Of a stretch of DNA of 64,000 nucleotides, positions 9,340-18,151 are shown one piece after another; the first letter of the stretch is position 1, and every line of letters starts with the position of its first letter. The notes beneath the pieces are model-generated. The model saw only the letters and a list, made by a program, of their open reading frames with translations, did not search any database and was not told the origin of the DNA. A program made the position numbers and the translations under genes. The stretch comes from Chthoniobacterales bacterium (lineage in GTDB: Bacteria; Verrucomicrobiota; Verrucomicrobiia; Chthoniobacterales; DASVRZ01), in the NCBI GenBank assembly GCA_039930045.1, contig JBDSQB010000003.1:1-64000 (forward strand), given 5' to 3'.

Positions 9340-10104
9340 TTACTGGAAGAGACGATGGAAATTATTGCGCACCGCAAGCGCGAGATCGGCGACTTCCATT
9401 CCACGAATTCGCGCCAGATGCTCGTAACACGCGACGATGTTAGCAGGATGATTCGCCCCTGACTCGAGTGTGGCTTTTGCTAAGTGATCGGGGAGGTTCA
9501 TGCTCGGCGCGTCGGTTTCTACTAACAAACGCTCCAGCGGCAACTGGCGAAAGACTTCGCGCCGGGCCGCTTTTCGCTCGTGCAGAAAATGGCCGGAGAA
9601 GGAAAAATACGCGCCCATATCCAGGCACTCACGGGCGATTTCGATGGAACCCGACCAGGCGTGCAGCAAAAATCCACAGGCGGGCAGGGGATTGGTGCGG
9701 AGTATTTTCGTCAGCAGACCAAAAGCCTTCAGGCAATGAATGGTGGCGGGAATGTTTCTCTCGGCCGCCAATGTTAGCTGCCAGCGAAAAATTTCCTCCT
9801 GCGCCGCGCGATCCGGATCTTTCATCCAGAGGTCGAGTCCGATTTCGCCCAGACTCGATTGTGGCGTGGAGAGAAATTGATCGAGAGCCTTTTTCCAGTT
9901 TGCAGTGCGCCGGGCTAGAAACCACGGGTGCAATCCAAATGCAGGTCGAATCCACGGGTATTCAGCGGCCAATTCCTGAACGTGCGGCCAGTCCGCTTCC
10001 GTGGTGCCATTGACCACTGCCGCCTCCATTGGGAGTGAGGTTAGTATCGGCAGGGTTTCCGCCAGCAACGGGGCTTGCAGATGATTGTGCGCATCAATCC
10101 ACAT
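9340..10104 (-). CDS. tatD: TatD-family metal-dependent hydrolase
   Basis: This 254-residue TIM-barrel hydrolase has DAHNHL at residues 4-9, GLHPWF near 57-62, a Glu metal ligand in SLGEIGLDLW, TIHCLKAF, a LLHAWSG segment and LLVETDAP near the C-terminus, which together make the TatD metal site. Members act as Mg-dependent 3'-5' DNases or related phosphoesterases. It overlaps the sufE-like gene by 11 bp, and the kinase follows after 8 bp, an unusual pairing for a housekeeping enzyme. Confidence 0.88.
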   Translation of the reverse strand: MWIDAHNHLQAPLLAETLPILTSLPMEAAVVNGTTEADWPHVQELAAEYPWIRPAFGLHPWFLARRTANWKKALDQFLSTPQSSLGEIGLDLWMKDPDRAAQEEIFRWQLTLAAERNIPATIHCLKAFGLLTKILRTNPLPACGFLLHAWSGSIEIARECLDMGAYFSFSGHFLHERKAARREVFRQLPLERLLVETDAPSMNLPDHLAKATLESGANHPANIVACYEHLARIRGMEVADLALAVRNNFHRLFQ

Positions 10105-10495
10105 GGGCTCGAAAGGTTTGAATAACTCGCTCCAGCCCGTGCAATCGTGTGGGGCTGAGGATTTTATCGAGCCCGAGCGCTTCTAATAAAGTCGGATGAA
10201 AATCCCGCGCGTCGGCAATGTCTGCTCCGTGATAAAGCTCGACTAACAAGGCCACCAGTCCGCGGATCATGACGGAATCGGCGGCATATCGGACTTCCAT
10301 TCGATTCTCGGCGACTTGCACCCGCAGCCAGACTTGCGAGGAGCAACCCCGGACCAGCCATTCGTCGCGGCGTTCCTCGGCAGCGAGCTGTCGGTCGGCG
10401 AGTTTGAAGCTAATGATGGCATTTAGCCGTTCGTGCCGGTCCTCAATGAGCGAGTAGCGCTCGATTAGTTCGCTTTGCTTTTGCAGCAGGGTCAT
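10094..10495 (-). CDS. sufE: SufE-like sulfur acceptor protein
   Basis: This 133-residue cytosolic protein has the SufE fold. It carries the persulfide-accepting cysteine in VRGCSSQVWL at about residue 51, the conserved ADSVMIRGLVALLV helix and a C-terminal GLDKILSPTRLHGL segment. SufE accepts sulfane sulfur from a SufS-type desulfurase for Fe-S cluster assembly. The usual suf partners are absent from the window. It overlaps both neighbours, by 4 bp with the upstream membrane protein and 11 bp with tatD. Confidence 0.9.
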   Translation of the reverse strand: MTLLQKQSELIERYSLIEDRHERLNAIISFKLADRQLAAEERRDEWLVRGCSSQVWLRVQVAENRMEVRYAADSVMIRGLVALLVELYHGADIADARDFHPTLLEALGLDKILSPTRLHGLERVIQTFRAHVD

Positions 10496-11697
10496 TTGAT
10501 CATTTTCAGCGCCTGCATCAAGGGCATGGGCACCGGATCATACACGGCGTTCTTGATGAAGATGGTATCGTAATTGGATGTCTGGAAATAAACGATAACG
10601 ACTAACATCACGCTGAGAACAGCTTTCTGCGCCAGCGGTTTAGTTAGTGAATGGCTTAAGTCCAGCAATGGAATCGCCGCGAGATAGCAGAGCGGGAAAT
10701 CCCAGATCAAGGCGTAGCGAAGATTCATTCCGTAGCGCAGATTTCCCATGATGAGATAGCTGATGAGAATGAAGCCCGTGAAATACCAGGCGGTTTTTTC
10801 TTTGGCTCGAAACATTCCTCCAATGGCTAGCAGGACAACGGCGGGCGTGGTAAGAACCAAGTCGGAGAGATAACGAAACCATGGGCCGTCTCCCGTAGCG
10901 ATGGCGTAGGGCAGCACATAGGACATGCGGACGTTGAGGAGATAGGCGGTGAAGAGGGTGTCTGTGCCGCCGGCGGCTAATGTTAGGAGACAGGCTCCCA
11001 GCAATGGGCCGAGAAATGTCGCGATGAGCAGGGGCTTGGTGACGGTTCCGAGTTTGAGCCAGTGATTGGCGGCCAGAATTGCGAGAATGGCTAGATAAAC
11101 AAAGGCGGCGTTTTCCTTGGTGAGTACTAGAATGGCTAGAAAGCCTGCGTAGGCAGCGAGCCAGGCTTTGCTTTTGGCGTTTTGCAGCGCTTCCCAAAGA
11201 GCCCAGATGACGAAGAAAGTGATGGTGGCAAAGAAGCCGTCGATGAGCGCACGATGCGCCATGTAGAGTTGGAGCGGGGCGAAGGTCATCAAGGTTGTAA
11301 TCACCAGCGCCAGTCGTTTGCCGCCTAGTCTCCAGGCGAAAACGGCTGATCCGAGTAAGAGTAAAATGCTGGCCGCCGTGGAAATGGCGCGCACGGATTC
11401 CACGGATGAGGCGCCGGTCAGCCCGTGCCAAACGGCGGCTGACAATAAGAATGCAACTCGCGTCGGCGGCAGAAAGGCGATGGGAGCCTGTTTCTGATCG
11501 ATGATATACGCATTGACCATGTCCGGATAATGCGTCCAGCCACGGTGGCCGATTTGCTCGACGTATTGGCGGTAAATATTTTCGTCGAAGCCGACGCCTT
11601 CCTGCTTTTCAAAGGAATGAATGCGCAGGTAGATCCCGATGCCGACTAACAATACGAGGATCAGCATCCAGGTGAGGGAGAGTTTTTCTGTAGTCAT
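10492..11697 (-). CDS. GT-C fold membrane glycosyltransferase-like protein (ArnT/PMT type)
   Basis: This 401-residue protein has about 9-10 transmembrane segments starting at residue 8. The first periplasmic loop carries an acidic pair-like site in EGVGFDENIYRQYV (residues 34-47), the position of the catalytic or metal-binding acid in GT39/GT83 enzymes that use polyprenyl-linked sugars. It overlaps its neighbours by 4 bp on each side, so it is part of the 5337-13514 operon. Donor and acceptor are unknown. Together with the gene upstream it resembles the glycosyltransferases on the other side of the pilin gene. Confidence 0.7.
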   Translation of the reverse strand: MTTEKLSLTWMLILVLLVGIGIYLRIHSFEKQEGVGFDENIYRQYVEQIGHRGWTHYPDMVNAYIIDQKQAPIAFLPPTRVAFLLSAAVWHGLTGASSVESVRAISTAASILLLLGSAVFAWRLGGKRLALVITTLMTFAPLQLYMAHRALIDGFFATITFFVIWALWEALQNAKSKAWLAAYAGFLAILVLTKENAAFVYLAILAILAANHWLKLGTVTKPLLIATFLGPLLGACLLTLAAGGTDTLFTAYLLNVRMSYVLPYAIATGDGPWFRYLSDLVLTTPAVVLLAIGGMFRAKEKTAWYFTGFILISYLIMGNLRYGMNLRYALIWDFPLCYLAAIPLLDLSHSLTKPLAQKAVLSVMLVVIVYFQTSNYDTIFIKNAVYDPVPMPLMQALKMIK

Positions 11698-13514
11698 GGA
11701 TTGCTCGAAATTTTGCTTCTAAGCTCAAGAAGCTGCTCTTGTTTGGGGTGCAGAATCAATGCTTGATCGAGGGTTTGCAGGGCTTGGGAGGGGTTTTGAT
11801 TTTTCCAGTAAGCGGTGGCCAGTTGATAGGCGGCGAGGATGTTGCCGGGATCAAGCTCCAGCGACTGTGAGTAGTATGAAACTGCGCTGGCGGGGGAATT
11901 TTGGCTGAGTGCGATGTAACCCAGGTTGTTCAGGGCGGCGGTGTTTCTGGAATTGAGGCGAATGGCGCGTTGAAAAAACAAACTGGCTCGAGTCAGATCG
12001 TTTTGGAGGAGATAAAGATTGCCGACAGCGAGATTGGTGTTGTCGTTTTCAGGAGCGTAGCGCCAGGCGAGTTGCAATTGTTCGCTGGCTTTGTTCGCAT
12101 CTTTTTTGGCCAGATAACGGATGCCACTATTATAGGTGTCCAAAGCCCACGCGCCTTGGTTGGGCACGGGGAGGGTGACGAAAATGGTCCAGACGATGAG
12201 CGTCGCGGATTGCATCACGGCGCATTTCCACCGGGCGCACGCTGCATTCTCCCAAAGCTGCACGATGAAGTAGGCGGCCATGATGATCAGACCCGGCACT
12301 GCGGCCAAACGGTAGCGTTCGGTGATGAAGACGGTGAGCAGCGATGCCAGATGAAGGAAAATGGCGGCGACAACCCATCGGGATTTCACATGCTCGCTGC
12401 CCAAGGCGACGCAGATTCCGGCCAAGCCCAAGGCGGCGACGATGCCAAAATGTAAACCAAGCGTGGTGATTCTCTCCTCGCCGAGCGCCCGAATGATACT
12501 GAGGTCGTCGTATTGATAGGCGTTCCAGAAATTGATGATTTTCTGACCGAGAAGTCTCAACCAAGCGACTGGATGCTCGTGAATGTAGGCGCTGGCTTGG
12601 TTCGACCAGTACGCGGAGACGGCGGAGCGCGGAATATTTTGGCCGCCACCCAGTGCTTTTTCTGCCACACTGATGGAGTCCGCAAGCATCTGTGCTTGAT
12701 TGGCGCGAAGGCCGGAAGGAATTTTGAGGTAGCCGTCGGCTTCGGCGTTATTACCGATGAAGAAATTCAGTCCGCCGTGCGCGGAGAGCATCACCATATC
12801 ATGCGCGATCCATCTGTTATGCAGGATAGCCGGGCTGCATCCTAATATGACGCCCACCAAGAGCAGGGGAATGGACTTCGATAGAGCTGTGCTCTTCTGG
12901 ATGAGCGCAAGCAATACGAGTGGCAGAACAAAAAAGATCGTCGCAACCATCATGGCCATGCAACCGATGCCGATGCCAACCGCCAATGCCTCCATCCAAG
13001 TGATTTCTTTTACGCGACTTCTCAGACACCACCAGACAATGAGCCAAAAAGCGGCGGCTGCCAGTGTTGTCGGCATCATCACGGATGCAAATGCCTGCGA
13101 AGGCAGGTAAAAAGCATAACCAACCCCTGCGAAGATACCTATAGCAGAGGAAAAATGCCTGTTTTCTCCTTTTGCGAAAATCAAATTTGCAATGCTGTAT
13201 ATCAAAAATGAGAGAAATGCCTCTATTCCAGCTTGGAGAGCAGTGATTAAAATCGGGTTTTGGAAAAATGTTTTGTAGATTCCAGCCACTAAAAAAGCAT
13301 ACCCAGGCAATCCATAGAAAGCGTAATGGTCCGTCCAGTTTCCAGACAGAAGACGTTTCGACCATTCGTTATAGAACTGCATATCGCCTTGATTATCAAG
13401 GATATATGATGCGTCTTGAAGCCGGAAGAGGACTAGGAGGCGAACCGTTAAGGTTAGAAAAAAAACCAATAAACCGGCTCTCTTATAGAAGGCGTGACGA
13501 GGGGCCGAGGACAT
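11694..13514 (-). CDS. GT-C fold membrane glycosyltransferase-like protein with C-terminal TPRs
   Basis: This 606-residue protein has about 10-11 hydrophobic segments in residues 12-430, followed by TPR units (about 450-600). The repeats include ASLFFQRAIRLNSRNTAALN, ASAVSYYSQSLELDPGN and ALQTLDQALILHPKQ. The first loop has LDNQGDMQFYNEWSKRLL with acidic residues at the expected catalytic position. The TM plus TPR layout parallels eukaryotic TMTC O-mannosyltransferases and the plus-strand genes at 14149-19891. It is the first gene of the minus-strand operon, divergent from the pilin gene with a 155-bp shared regulatory region. Confidence 0.72.
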   Translation of the reverse strand: MSSAPRHAFYKRAGLLVFFLTLTVRLLVLFRLQDASYILDNQGDMQFYNEWSKRLLSGNWTDHYAFYGLPGYAFLVAGIYKTFFQNPILITALQAGIEAFLSFLIYSIANLIFAKGENRHFSSAIGIFAGVGYAFYLPSQAFASVMMPTTLAAAAFWLIVWWCLRSRVKEITWMEALAVGIGIGCMAMMVATIFFVLPLVLLALIQKSTALSKSIPLLLVGVILGCSPAILHNRWIAHDMVMLSAHGGLNFFIGNNAEADGYLKIPSGLRANQAQMLADSISVAEKALGGGQNIPRSAVSAYWSNQASAYIHEHPVAWLRLLGQKIINFWNAYQYDDLSIIRALGEERITTLGLHFGIVAALGLAGICVALGSEHVKSRWVVAAIFLHLASLLTVFITERYRLAAVPGLIIMAAYFIVQLWENAACARWKCAVMQSATLIVWTIFVTLPVPNQGAWALDTYNSGIRYLAKKDANKASEQLQLAWRYAPENDNTNLAVGNLYLLQNDLTRASLFFQRAIRLNSRNTAALNNLGYIALSQNSPASAVSYYSQSLELDPGNILAAYQLATAYWKNQNPSQALQTLDQALILHPKQEQLLELRSKISSNP

Positions 13515-13529
13515 TTTAGCCGAAAGAAT

Positions 13530-13569
13530 GGTGCGCCCGGCACCGCCAAGTCAACGGGGAAGGTCCCCG
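13530..13569. promoter_or_regulatory. Two dyads upstream of the pilin promoter
   Basis: GGTGC-N5-GCACC (13530-13544) and CGGGGA-AGG-TCCCCG (13555-13569) lie 17-57 bp upstream of the -24 element, between the divergent genes. The first resembles NtrC-type half-sites. They are candidate activator sites but closer to the promoter than is typical for an enhancer. Confidence 0.4.
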
Positions 13570-13585
13570 AGTTATTTTAAAAAGC

Positions 13586-13601
13586 TGGCACGACGGCTGC
13601 T
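13586..13601 (+). promoter_or_regulatory. Sigma-54 promoter of the pilin gene
   Basis: The sequence TGGCACGACGGCTGCT matches the sigma-54 consensus TGGCACG-N4-TTGCW with one mismatch in the -12 element (CTGC for TTGC). It lies about 70 bp upstream of the pilin ATG. Sigma-54 control of pilA by a PilR/NtrC-type activator is established in other bacteria. Confidence 0.78.
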
Positions 13602-13669
13602 TAATAAGATTTTGTGTCGGACAATCCGACAAAGTAAAAACACAAACTAATAAAAATAGAAAACATCAT

Positions 13670-14089
13670 ATGCTAAACAAACTAAACAAAAACCGTGGGG
13701 GCTTCACCCTCGTTGAAATCATGATCGTTGTTGCGATTATCGCCTTGCTCGCTTCCGTGGCTGTTCCCAGCTTCCTGCGTGCTCGTAAACGCTCACAAGC
13801 TACTGCAGTGAAAAACGACTTGCGCCTCATCGACGCTGCCGTTGATCAGTATGCGATCGAAAACAACAAGGCCGCTGGCGTTCAGCCAACTGGTGCGGAT
13901 ATTTCCAAATATCTCAAAACCGGCACTCGCCTTCAGGTCGCAGCTGCTAATAATGCCATCACCGATCAGCTTGGCAACACTGTTGCCGTGCCAACCGTGG
14001 ATGCTCTGCCGAAGCTGCCAACCACCACCAACACAGCGCTGTCTGATGTTGCTGATGCTAACTTCTGGGCTCCCTACTCGATTAACTAA
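13670..14089 (+). CDS. Type IV pilin-like / type II secretion pseudopilin-like protein
   Basis: This 139-residue protein has a short basic leader ending in glycine, then FTLVEIMIVVAIIALLASVAVPSF. The prepilin-peptidase site is G|FTLVE with the conserved Glu at mature position 5. A hydrophobic assembly helix and a small globular domain (about 45-139) follow; the globular domain is rich in Ala, Thr and Asn and contains TTTN, a possible O-glycosylation stretch. It has its own sigma-54 promoter and terminator, so it should be made in much larger amounts than the downstream genes. No pilus assembly ATPase is in the window. A pseudopilin or signalling pilin is possible, but the single-gene setting favours a major pilin. 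Confidence 0.88.
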   Translation: MLNKLNKNRGGFTLVEIMIVVAIIALLASVAVPSFLRARKRSQATAVKNDLRLIDAAVDQYAIENNKAAGVQPTGADISKYLKTGTRLQVAAANNAITDQLGNTVAVPTVDALPKLPTTTNTALSDVADANFWAPYSIN

Positions 14090-14109
14090 TCTAACTTAAA
14101 CTCACATCA

Positions 14110-14140
14110 AGCCCTCCGAGGAAACTCGGGGGGCTTTTTT
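14110..14140 (+). terminator. Rho-independent terminator after the pilin gene
   Basis: A 10-bp stem AGCCCTCCGA/TCGGGGGGCT with the loop GGAAAC-like spacer is followed by six T residues. It ends 8 bp before the next ATG, so the downstream genes must rely on read-through or an internal promoter. Confidence 0.88.
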
Positions 14141-14148
14141 GTGTTTCA

Positions 14149-16155
14149 ATGTCTTTGGTTGCCTTCCAAGCTGACATCTTAATAAATTCTGTCCTGGCTG
14201 TGATCGCGCTTCCCAAAAAAAACTATCTCATCTGGTTCAGCGTAACAGCCACCGTGCTTTTTATCGGCATCACTTTCTGGCTTTATTGGGGGTGTTTGAG
14301 AGGCGAGTTTATTTGGGATGACAATTTTCTAGTTAAAAATAACCCTCTCATTCGTTCTCCCAAGTTATTCTTTGAAATCTACCGTCATTTTCTTGGCTAC
14401 GATCCCTCGTCAAATTTCTACCGTCCCACTCAAACACTGACATATTTGCTCGACTACTGGAGAGGCGGAATTGCACCGATATACTATCATCAGACAAACG
14501 TCATCATTCATGGCCTGAATGCAGGATTGTTTTTCACCTTCCTCATGCTACGTCTAAAAAAAGAGACTGCCGGGCTGGATCGGAAGATAATCTTTGGAGC
14601 TTTTCTAGTTTCATTGTTGTGGCTGGTACAACCCATACATTCAGCCACCGTCGCCTATATTGCAGGGCGGGCGGACAGCCTGGCACTGCTATTCCTTCTG
14701 GCCACCTGGTGTCTATGGGAGAAAATCAAGCAATCGTCGAAACGCAGTGCAACTCTGCTCCTGTTCACTCTGACGTTCTCTCTTTTTTTAGCCTTGGGCT
14801 CTAAAGAAGCCGCGTTAATAGGAATGGCCTTCTTCCTCCTGAATACCCTCTTTCTTGAGAATGAACTATCAGCAACACGCAAGTGGAGCGTGGTATTCGC
14901 CTGCCTCTTCTTGTTTGCTATTTATCTGGCTCTCCGTTTTAGCATTAACAACGTCACTGAACCCAATAGTTTTTTCACCGAATGGCCAGAGAGGCCCAAG
15001 CTGATCCTTTGTGCACTGGGAGACTATCTGCGCCTGCTCATCTACCCTGGTAATCTGCGGATGGAACGCCAAGTTGCATTGCTGCCCAACCTCTACGTGG
15101 ATCCAGCCAGCTTTGATCCACTCTATCCATGGCTGGCAATTATAGGAATTATTTTTATAGTCTTACTGCTGACTCTGTGTATCTATCGAGGAAAACATCA
15201 GCCTCTACGTCGTTTTGGCGTGGCTTGGTTTTGCACGATGCTGCTACCAGTCTCCAATGTCTTCTCACTTAATTCTACGGTTGCCGAACACTGGCTCTAC
15301 ATTCCATCGATTGGCTTTTTTATCGCGCTGTTAGGATCGTGGTTGGAGGCCACGCGAAATATCCAAAGAATCGCCACACTATTCATAGCGATCTGGATTA
15401 TTGGATTGTCCTGTCGAACGGTTGTGAGGTCTAAAGATTGGATAACACCGATTACATTCTTCGAAAAAACAATTCACGACGGTGGCGATACAGCTCGAAT
15501 GCGGGTTAACTTGGCTAATGAATACCGAAAGGTTGGACGGTTTGCCGAAGGAGAAACTGTGTTGCGGTTTGTTTTGCAGAAAAGCCCGACTTATTTCCAA
15601 GCCCGTCATGCCCTGGCGGCCAATCTGCAAGCGCAAGGGAACACAGACGAGGCAAGTCAGTTAATCAGTGACGGTGAAAATGCACTTGGGTCTAGCTTTT
15701 CAGGCAAGATTTATTTGCTGCAGCACATGCTGCAAGTAGACCAGATTCAAAAAGCTGGCAGCTTACTGAAAGAGTTGCGACAGCAATATCCAGATTCATG
15801 GATGATAACAAAAGACACACTTCTTTTTTTTGACAAAGTAAACCAGTCGCAAAACAAGTTAACTGTCCTGCAGTCTTTCGCGGAGAGACACTGGTGGCAT
15901 AGGGATTCTCTAATTTTGCTGGGTGATTACTATGCCGATGCAGGCTGCTTAAATAATGCCATTGCCTCCTATAAAAATGCTGCTGAACTCGATATCCGAG
16001 ATGCTGGGGCCTACAATCGCATTGTATCTTTGTTGGTGAAGAATAGCAATTACTCTGAAGCCATTATCTGGGAGAAAAAGGCACTCGATAGAGAAGGTTC
16101 CTTGAAACAAATTGCGCTCCTAAATTCATTGCGGTCTGCGGCACATAAAAAATAA
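14149..16155 (+). CDS. TMTC-like membrane glycosyltransferase with TPR tail, copy 1
   Basis: This 668-residue protein has about 10-11 transmembrane segments (about 28-430) and a C-terminal TPR solenoid (about 445-660, e.g. AEGETVLRFVLQKSPTYFQARH). The first loop has FIWDDNFLVKNN (acid pair near residues 63-64) followed by YRPTQTLTYLLDY. Later it has STVAEHWLYIPSIGF. These match the layout of TMTC O-mannosyltransferases, which move mannose from dolichol phosphate to secreted proteins. It starts 8 bp beyond the pilin terminator and is followed after 1 bp by a paralogue. The exact start is uncertain, because the first 20 residues look non-membrane and a later GTG is possible. Confidence 0.72.
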   Translation: MSLVAFQADILINSVLAVIALPKKNYLIWFSVTATVLFIGITFWLYWGCLRGEFIWDDNFLVKNNPLIRSPKLFFEIYRHFLGYDPSSNFYRPTQTLTYLLDYWRGGIAPIYYHQTNVIIHGLNAGLFFTFLMLRLKKETAGLDRKIIFGAFLVSLLWLVQPIHSATVAYIAGRADSLALLFLLATWCLWEKIKQSSKRSATLLLFTLTFSLFLALGSKEAALIGMAFFLLNTLFLENELSATRKWSVVFACLFLFAIYLALRFSINNVTEPNSFFTEWPERPKLILCALGDYLRLLIYPGNLRMERQVALLPNLYVDPASFDPLYPWLAIIGIIFIVLLLTLCIYRGKHQPLRRFGVAWFCTMLLPVSNVFSLNSTVAEHWLYIPSIGFFIALLGSWLEATRNIQRIATLFIAIWIIGLSCRTVVRSKDWITPITFFEKTIHDGGDTARMRVNLANEYRKVGRFAEGETVLRFVLQKSPTYFQARHALAANLQAQGNTDEASQLISDGENALGSSFSGKIYLLQHMLQVDQIQKAGSLLKELRQQYPDSWMITKDTLLFFDKVNQSQNKLTVLQSFAERHWWHRDSLILLGDYYADAGCLNNAIASYKNAAELDIRDAGAYNRIVSLLVKNSNYSEAIIWEKKALDREGSLKQIALLNSLRSAAHKK

Positions 16156-16156
16156 A

Positions 16157-18151
16157 ATGTCCTTCCCACCTCGGCAGCGCAGGTTAGATACTGATCAAGT
16201 TTCTTGGTGGAAGATATGCCTTTTATGCGCCGCGCTTGTGTTACTTACAGAAATCGCTTACCTGCCGGTGTGGCATGGTAAGTTTCTGTGGGATGACGAG
16301 TTTCTAGTTCTACGGAATTCATTTATCCGATCACCTATTCTTTGCGCTGAAGTTTTCCGTCACTTCCTTTTCACAGATGCAAAAGGCGAGTTCTATAGGC
16401 CTGTGCAAAACCTTTCTTACATTCTGGATTACTGCCGCGCTGGGTTGAACCCAAGTGCCTTCCATGGAACTAACATCATTCTCCATGCACTGAATGGCGT
16501 TCTGCTGTTTTTTTTGGGCAGAAATCTATTCAGAAGATTTACAGCAAGGACCTGCTCTCAATCGACTTGCATGGCATTCTGCCTGGCAGCAATTTGGCTT
16601 TTGCATCCAGTTCACAGCGCCATTGTCGCCTATGTGTCTGGTCGGGCCGACAGCCTTGCTCTGGCGGGTTTACTAGGTGGCTGGCTCTGCTGGGAAACCG
16701 CACGAGCCGTCTCACCAGAAAAAAAGAAACGGATTCGGGCACTCTACGCCTTGGCTTTCTTACTGGCTTTAGCTGGTTGCTGCTCCAAGGAAATCGGATT
16801 GGCCGGGATGGGCTTTTTTATTCTATACCTCTGGCTTTTTAAAATAGACGTTCCAAATCTGGTAAAAGGAAAAACCACGCTCATGGTCTCTTTGATTGTC
16901 ATCTGTTATTTTCTATTGAGACAACTGCCCGATCCAAATGTGGCTCCTTCAGATGGAAAAATAATTCCATTGATCGAAAAACTTAGCTTATTCTTACGAG
17001 CCATGGGTGATTATGGCCGACTTTTTATCTATCCGGCCAAGCTCTTCATGGAGCGGCAGGTAAGTATTCACACCGGACTGTTCACCGACGCTGTAAAGAA
17101 CGATGCGTTGTTTCCTTGTCTTGGATGGATGGGGGGCGCTTTTCTCATTGCTCTCACAGCTTCTCTATTGTGGAAAGGAGAAGGACGCAGACTCCGTCTT
17201 CTTGGTGTGCTCTGGTTTGGCATCATGATTTTGCCCGTTTCCAACTTATTCACTTTGAATGCTACGGTGGCGGAGCACTGGCTCTATATTCCTTCCATCG
17301 GCCTCTATCTCTGGCTCGCTGGATGCTGGTTGGATGCTGGCAAAATTTTCCGGCGGAGTATTGTTTTGCTCTTGCCTGTGGCAATAGTCTGTCTTGGCCT
17401 TCGTACACATGTAAGAGCAGGGGATTGGAAGGATGGGTTCACCTTCTACCGTGCAACCATCCGCGATGGAGGCGACAGCATTCGAGTTAGAATCAACCTG
17501 GCAGGTGAATATGAGAAAATGAACAAATTGGATGAGTCAGAAAGAATTTATCGATCCATCCTCAAAGCTGTCCCTGATTTTTCTTTGGCCAGAGTGCTTC
17601 TCATTCAGAATTTACTCAAACAGCAGCGTCCGGCTGACGTGGAGAAGCTTGGCGCAAAACTCGACACGCACGTTTCCGGCATGGCTGAACGCAGCGCCAC
17701 TGTCGCCCTGTTAACCCAATCAAAGCAATTTGGTGAAGCCGCCAAAGTCGCCCGACAAGCCTACGAAGCTAACCCCAATTCCTGGTCTATGGCCAAAGCG
17801 CTTGCCCAAATCTACAAAGAGCAAAATCAAACACTGGCTGCTATCCAGTTGCTCAATGGATATACTCAAAGAAATTGGTGGAATGCTGCGGCACAGAATG
17901 AGCTGGCTGAGCTTTGCGTTTCTCTTAATGAATTTGACGTAGCGCTGCCAGCGTATCTCATGGCAGCGAGATTAGACATTAGAGATCCCGAGCCATTGGC
18001 ACAAGCCGCAGTGATACTTGCAGAGAAAGGTGATTTTTCTAAAGCAATTGCGTTGCAGGAAGAAGCCGTCAGTCGAGACAATTCCCAGCGACAGCGGGAA
18101 ATTTTAGACTCCATAAAAACGCTGCAGTCGGAGAAAACACCAGCAAAATAG
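16157..18151 (+). CDS. TMTC-like membrane glycosyltransferase with TPR tail, copy 2
   Basis: This 664-residue paralogue of the preceding gene keeps the same landmarks: FLWDDEFLVLRN in the first loop, YRPVQNLSYILDY, HPVHSAIVAYVSGRADSLAL, NATVAEHWLYIPSIGLY, then TPRs from about 440 to 655. The two proteins align along their full length, so this is a tandem duplication that has diverged. The start is 1 bp after the previous stop, so they are co-translated. Donor lipid and acceptor protein are unknown; proximity to the pilin suggests an extracytoplasmic protein acceptor. Confidence 0.74.
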   Translation: MSFPPRQRRLDTDQVSWWKICLLCAALVLLTEIAYLPVWHGKFLWDDEFLVLRNSFIRSPILCAEVFRHFLFTDAKGEFYRPVQNLSYILDYCRAGLNPSAFHGTNIILHALNGVLLFFLGRNLFRRFTARTCSQSTCMAFCLAAIWLLHPVHSAIVAYVSGRADSLALAGLLGGWLCWETARAVSPEKKKRIRALYALAFLLALAGCCSKEIGLAGMGFFILYLWLFKIDVPNLVKGKTTLMVSLIVICYFLLRQLPDPNVAPSDGKIIPLIEKLSLFLRAMGDYGRLFIYPAKLFMERQVSIHTGLFTDAVKNDALFPCLGWMGGAFLIALTASLLWKGEGRRLRLLGVLWFGIMILPVSNLFTLNATVAEHWLYIPSIGLYLWLAGCWLDAGKIFRRSIVLLLPVAIVCLGLRTHVRAGDWKDGFTFYRATIRDGGDSIRVRINLAGEYEKMNKLDESERIYRSILKAVPDFSLARVLLIQNLLKQQRPADVEKLGAKLDTHVSGMAERSATVALLTQSKQFGEAAKVARQAYEANPNSWSMAKALAQIYKEQNQTLAAIQLLNGYTQRNWWNAAAQNELAELCVSLNEFDVALPAYLMAARLDIRDPEPLAQAAVILAEKGDFSKAIALQEEAVSRDNSQRQREILDSIKTLQSEKTPAK

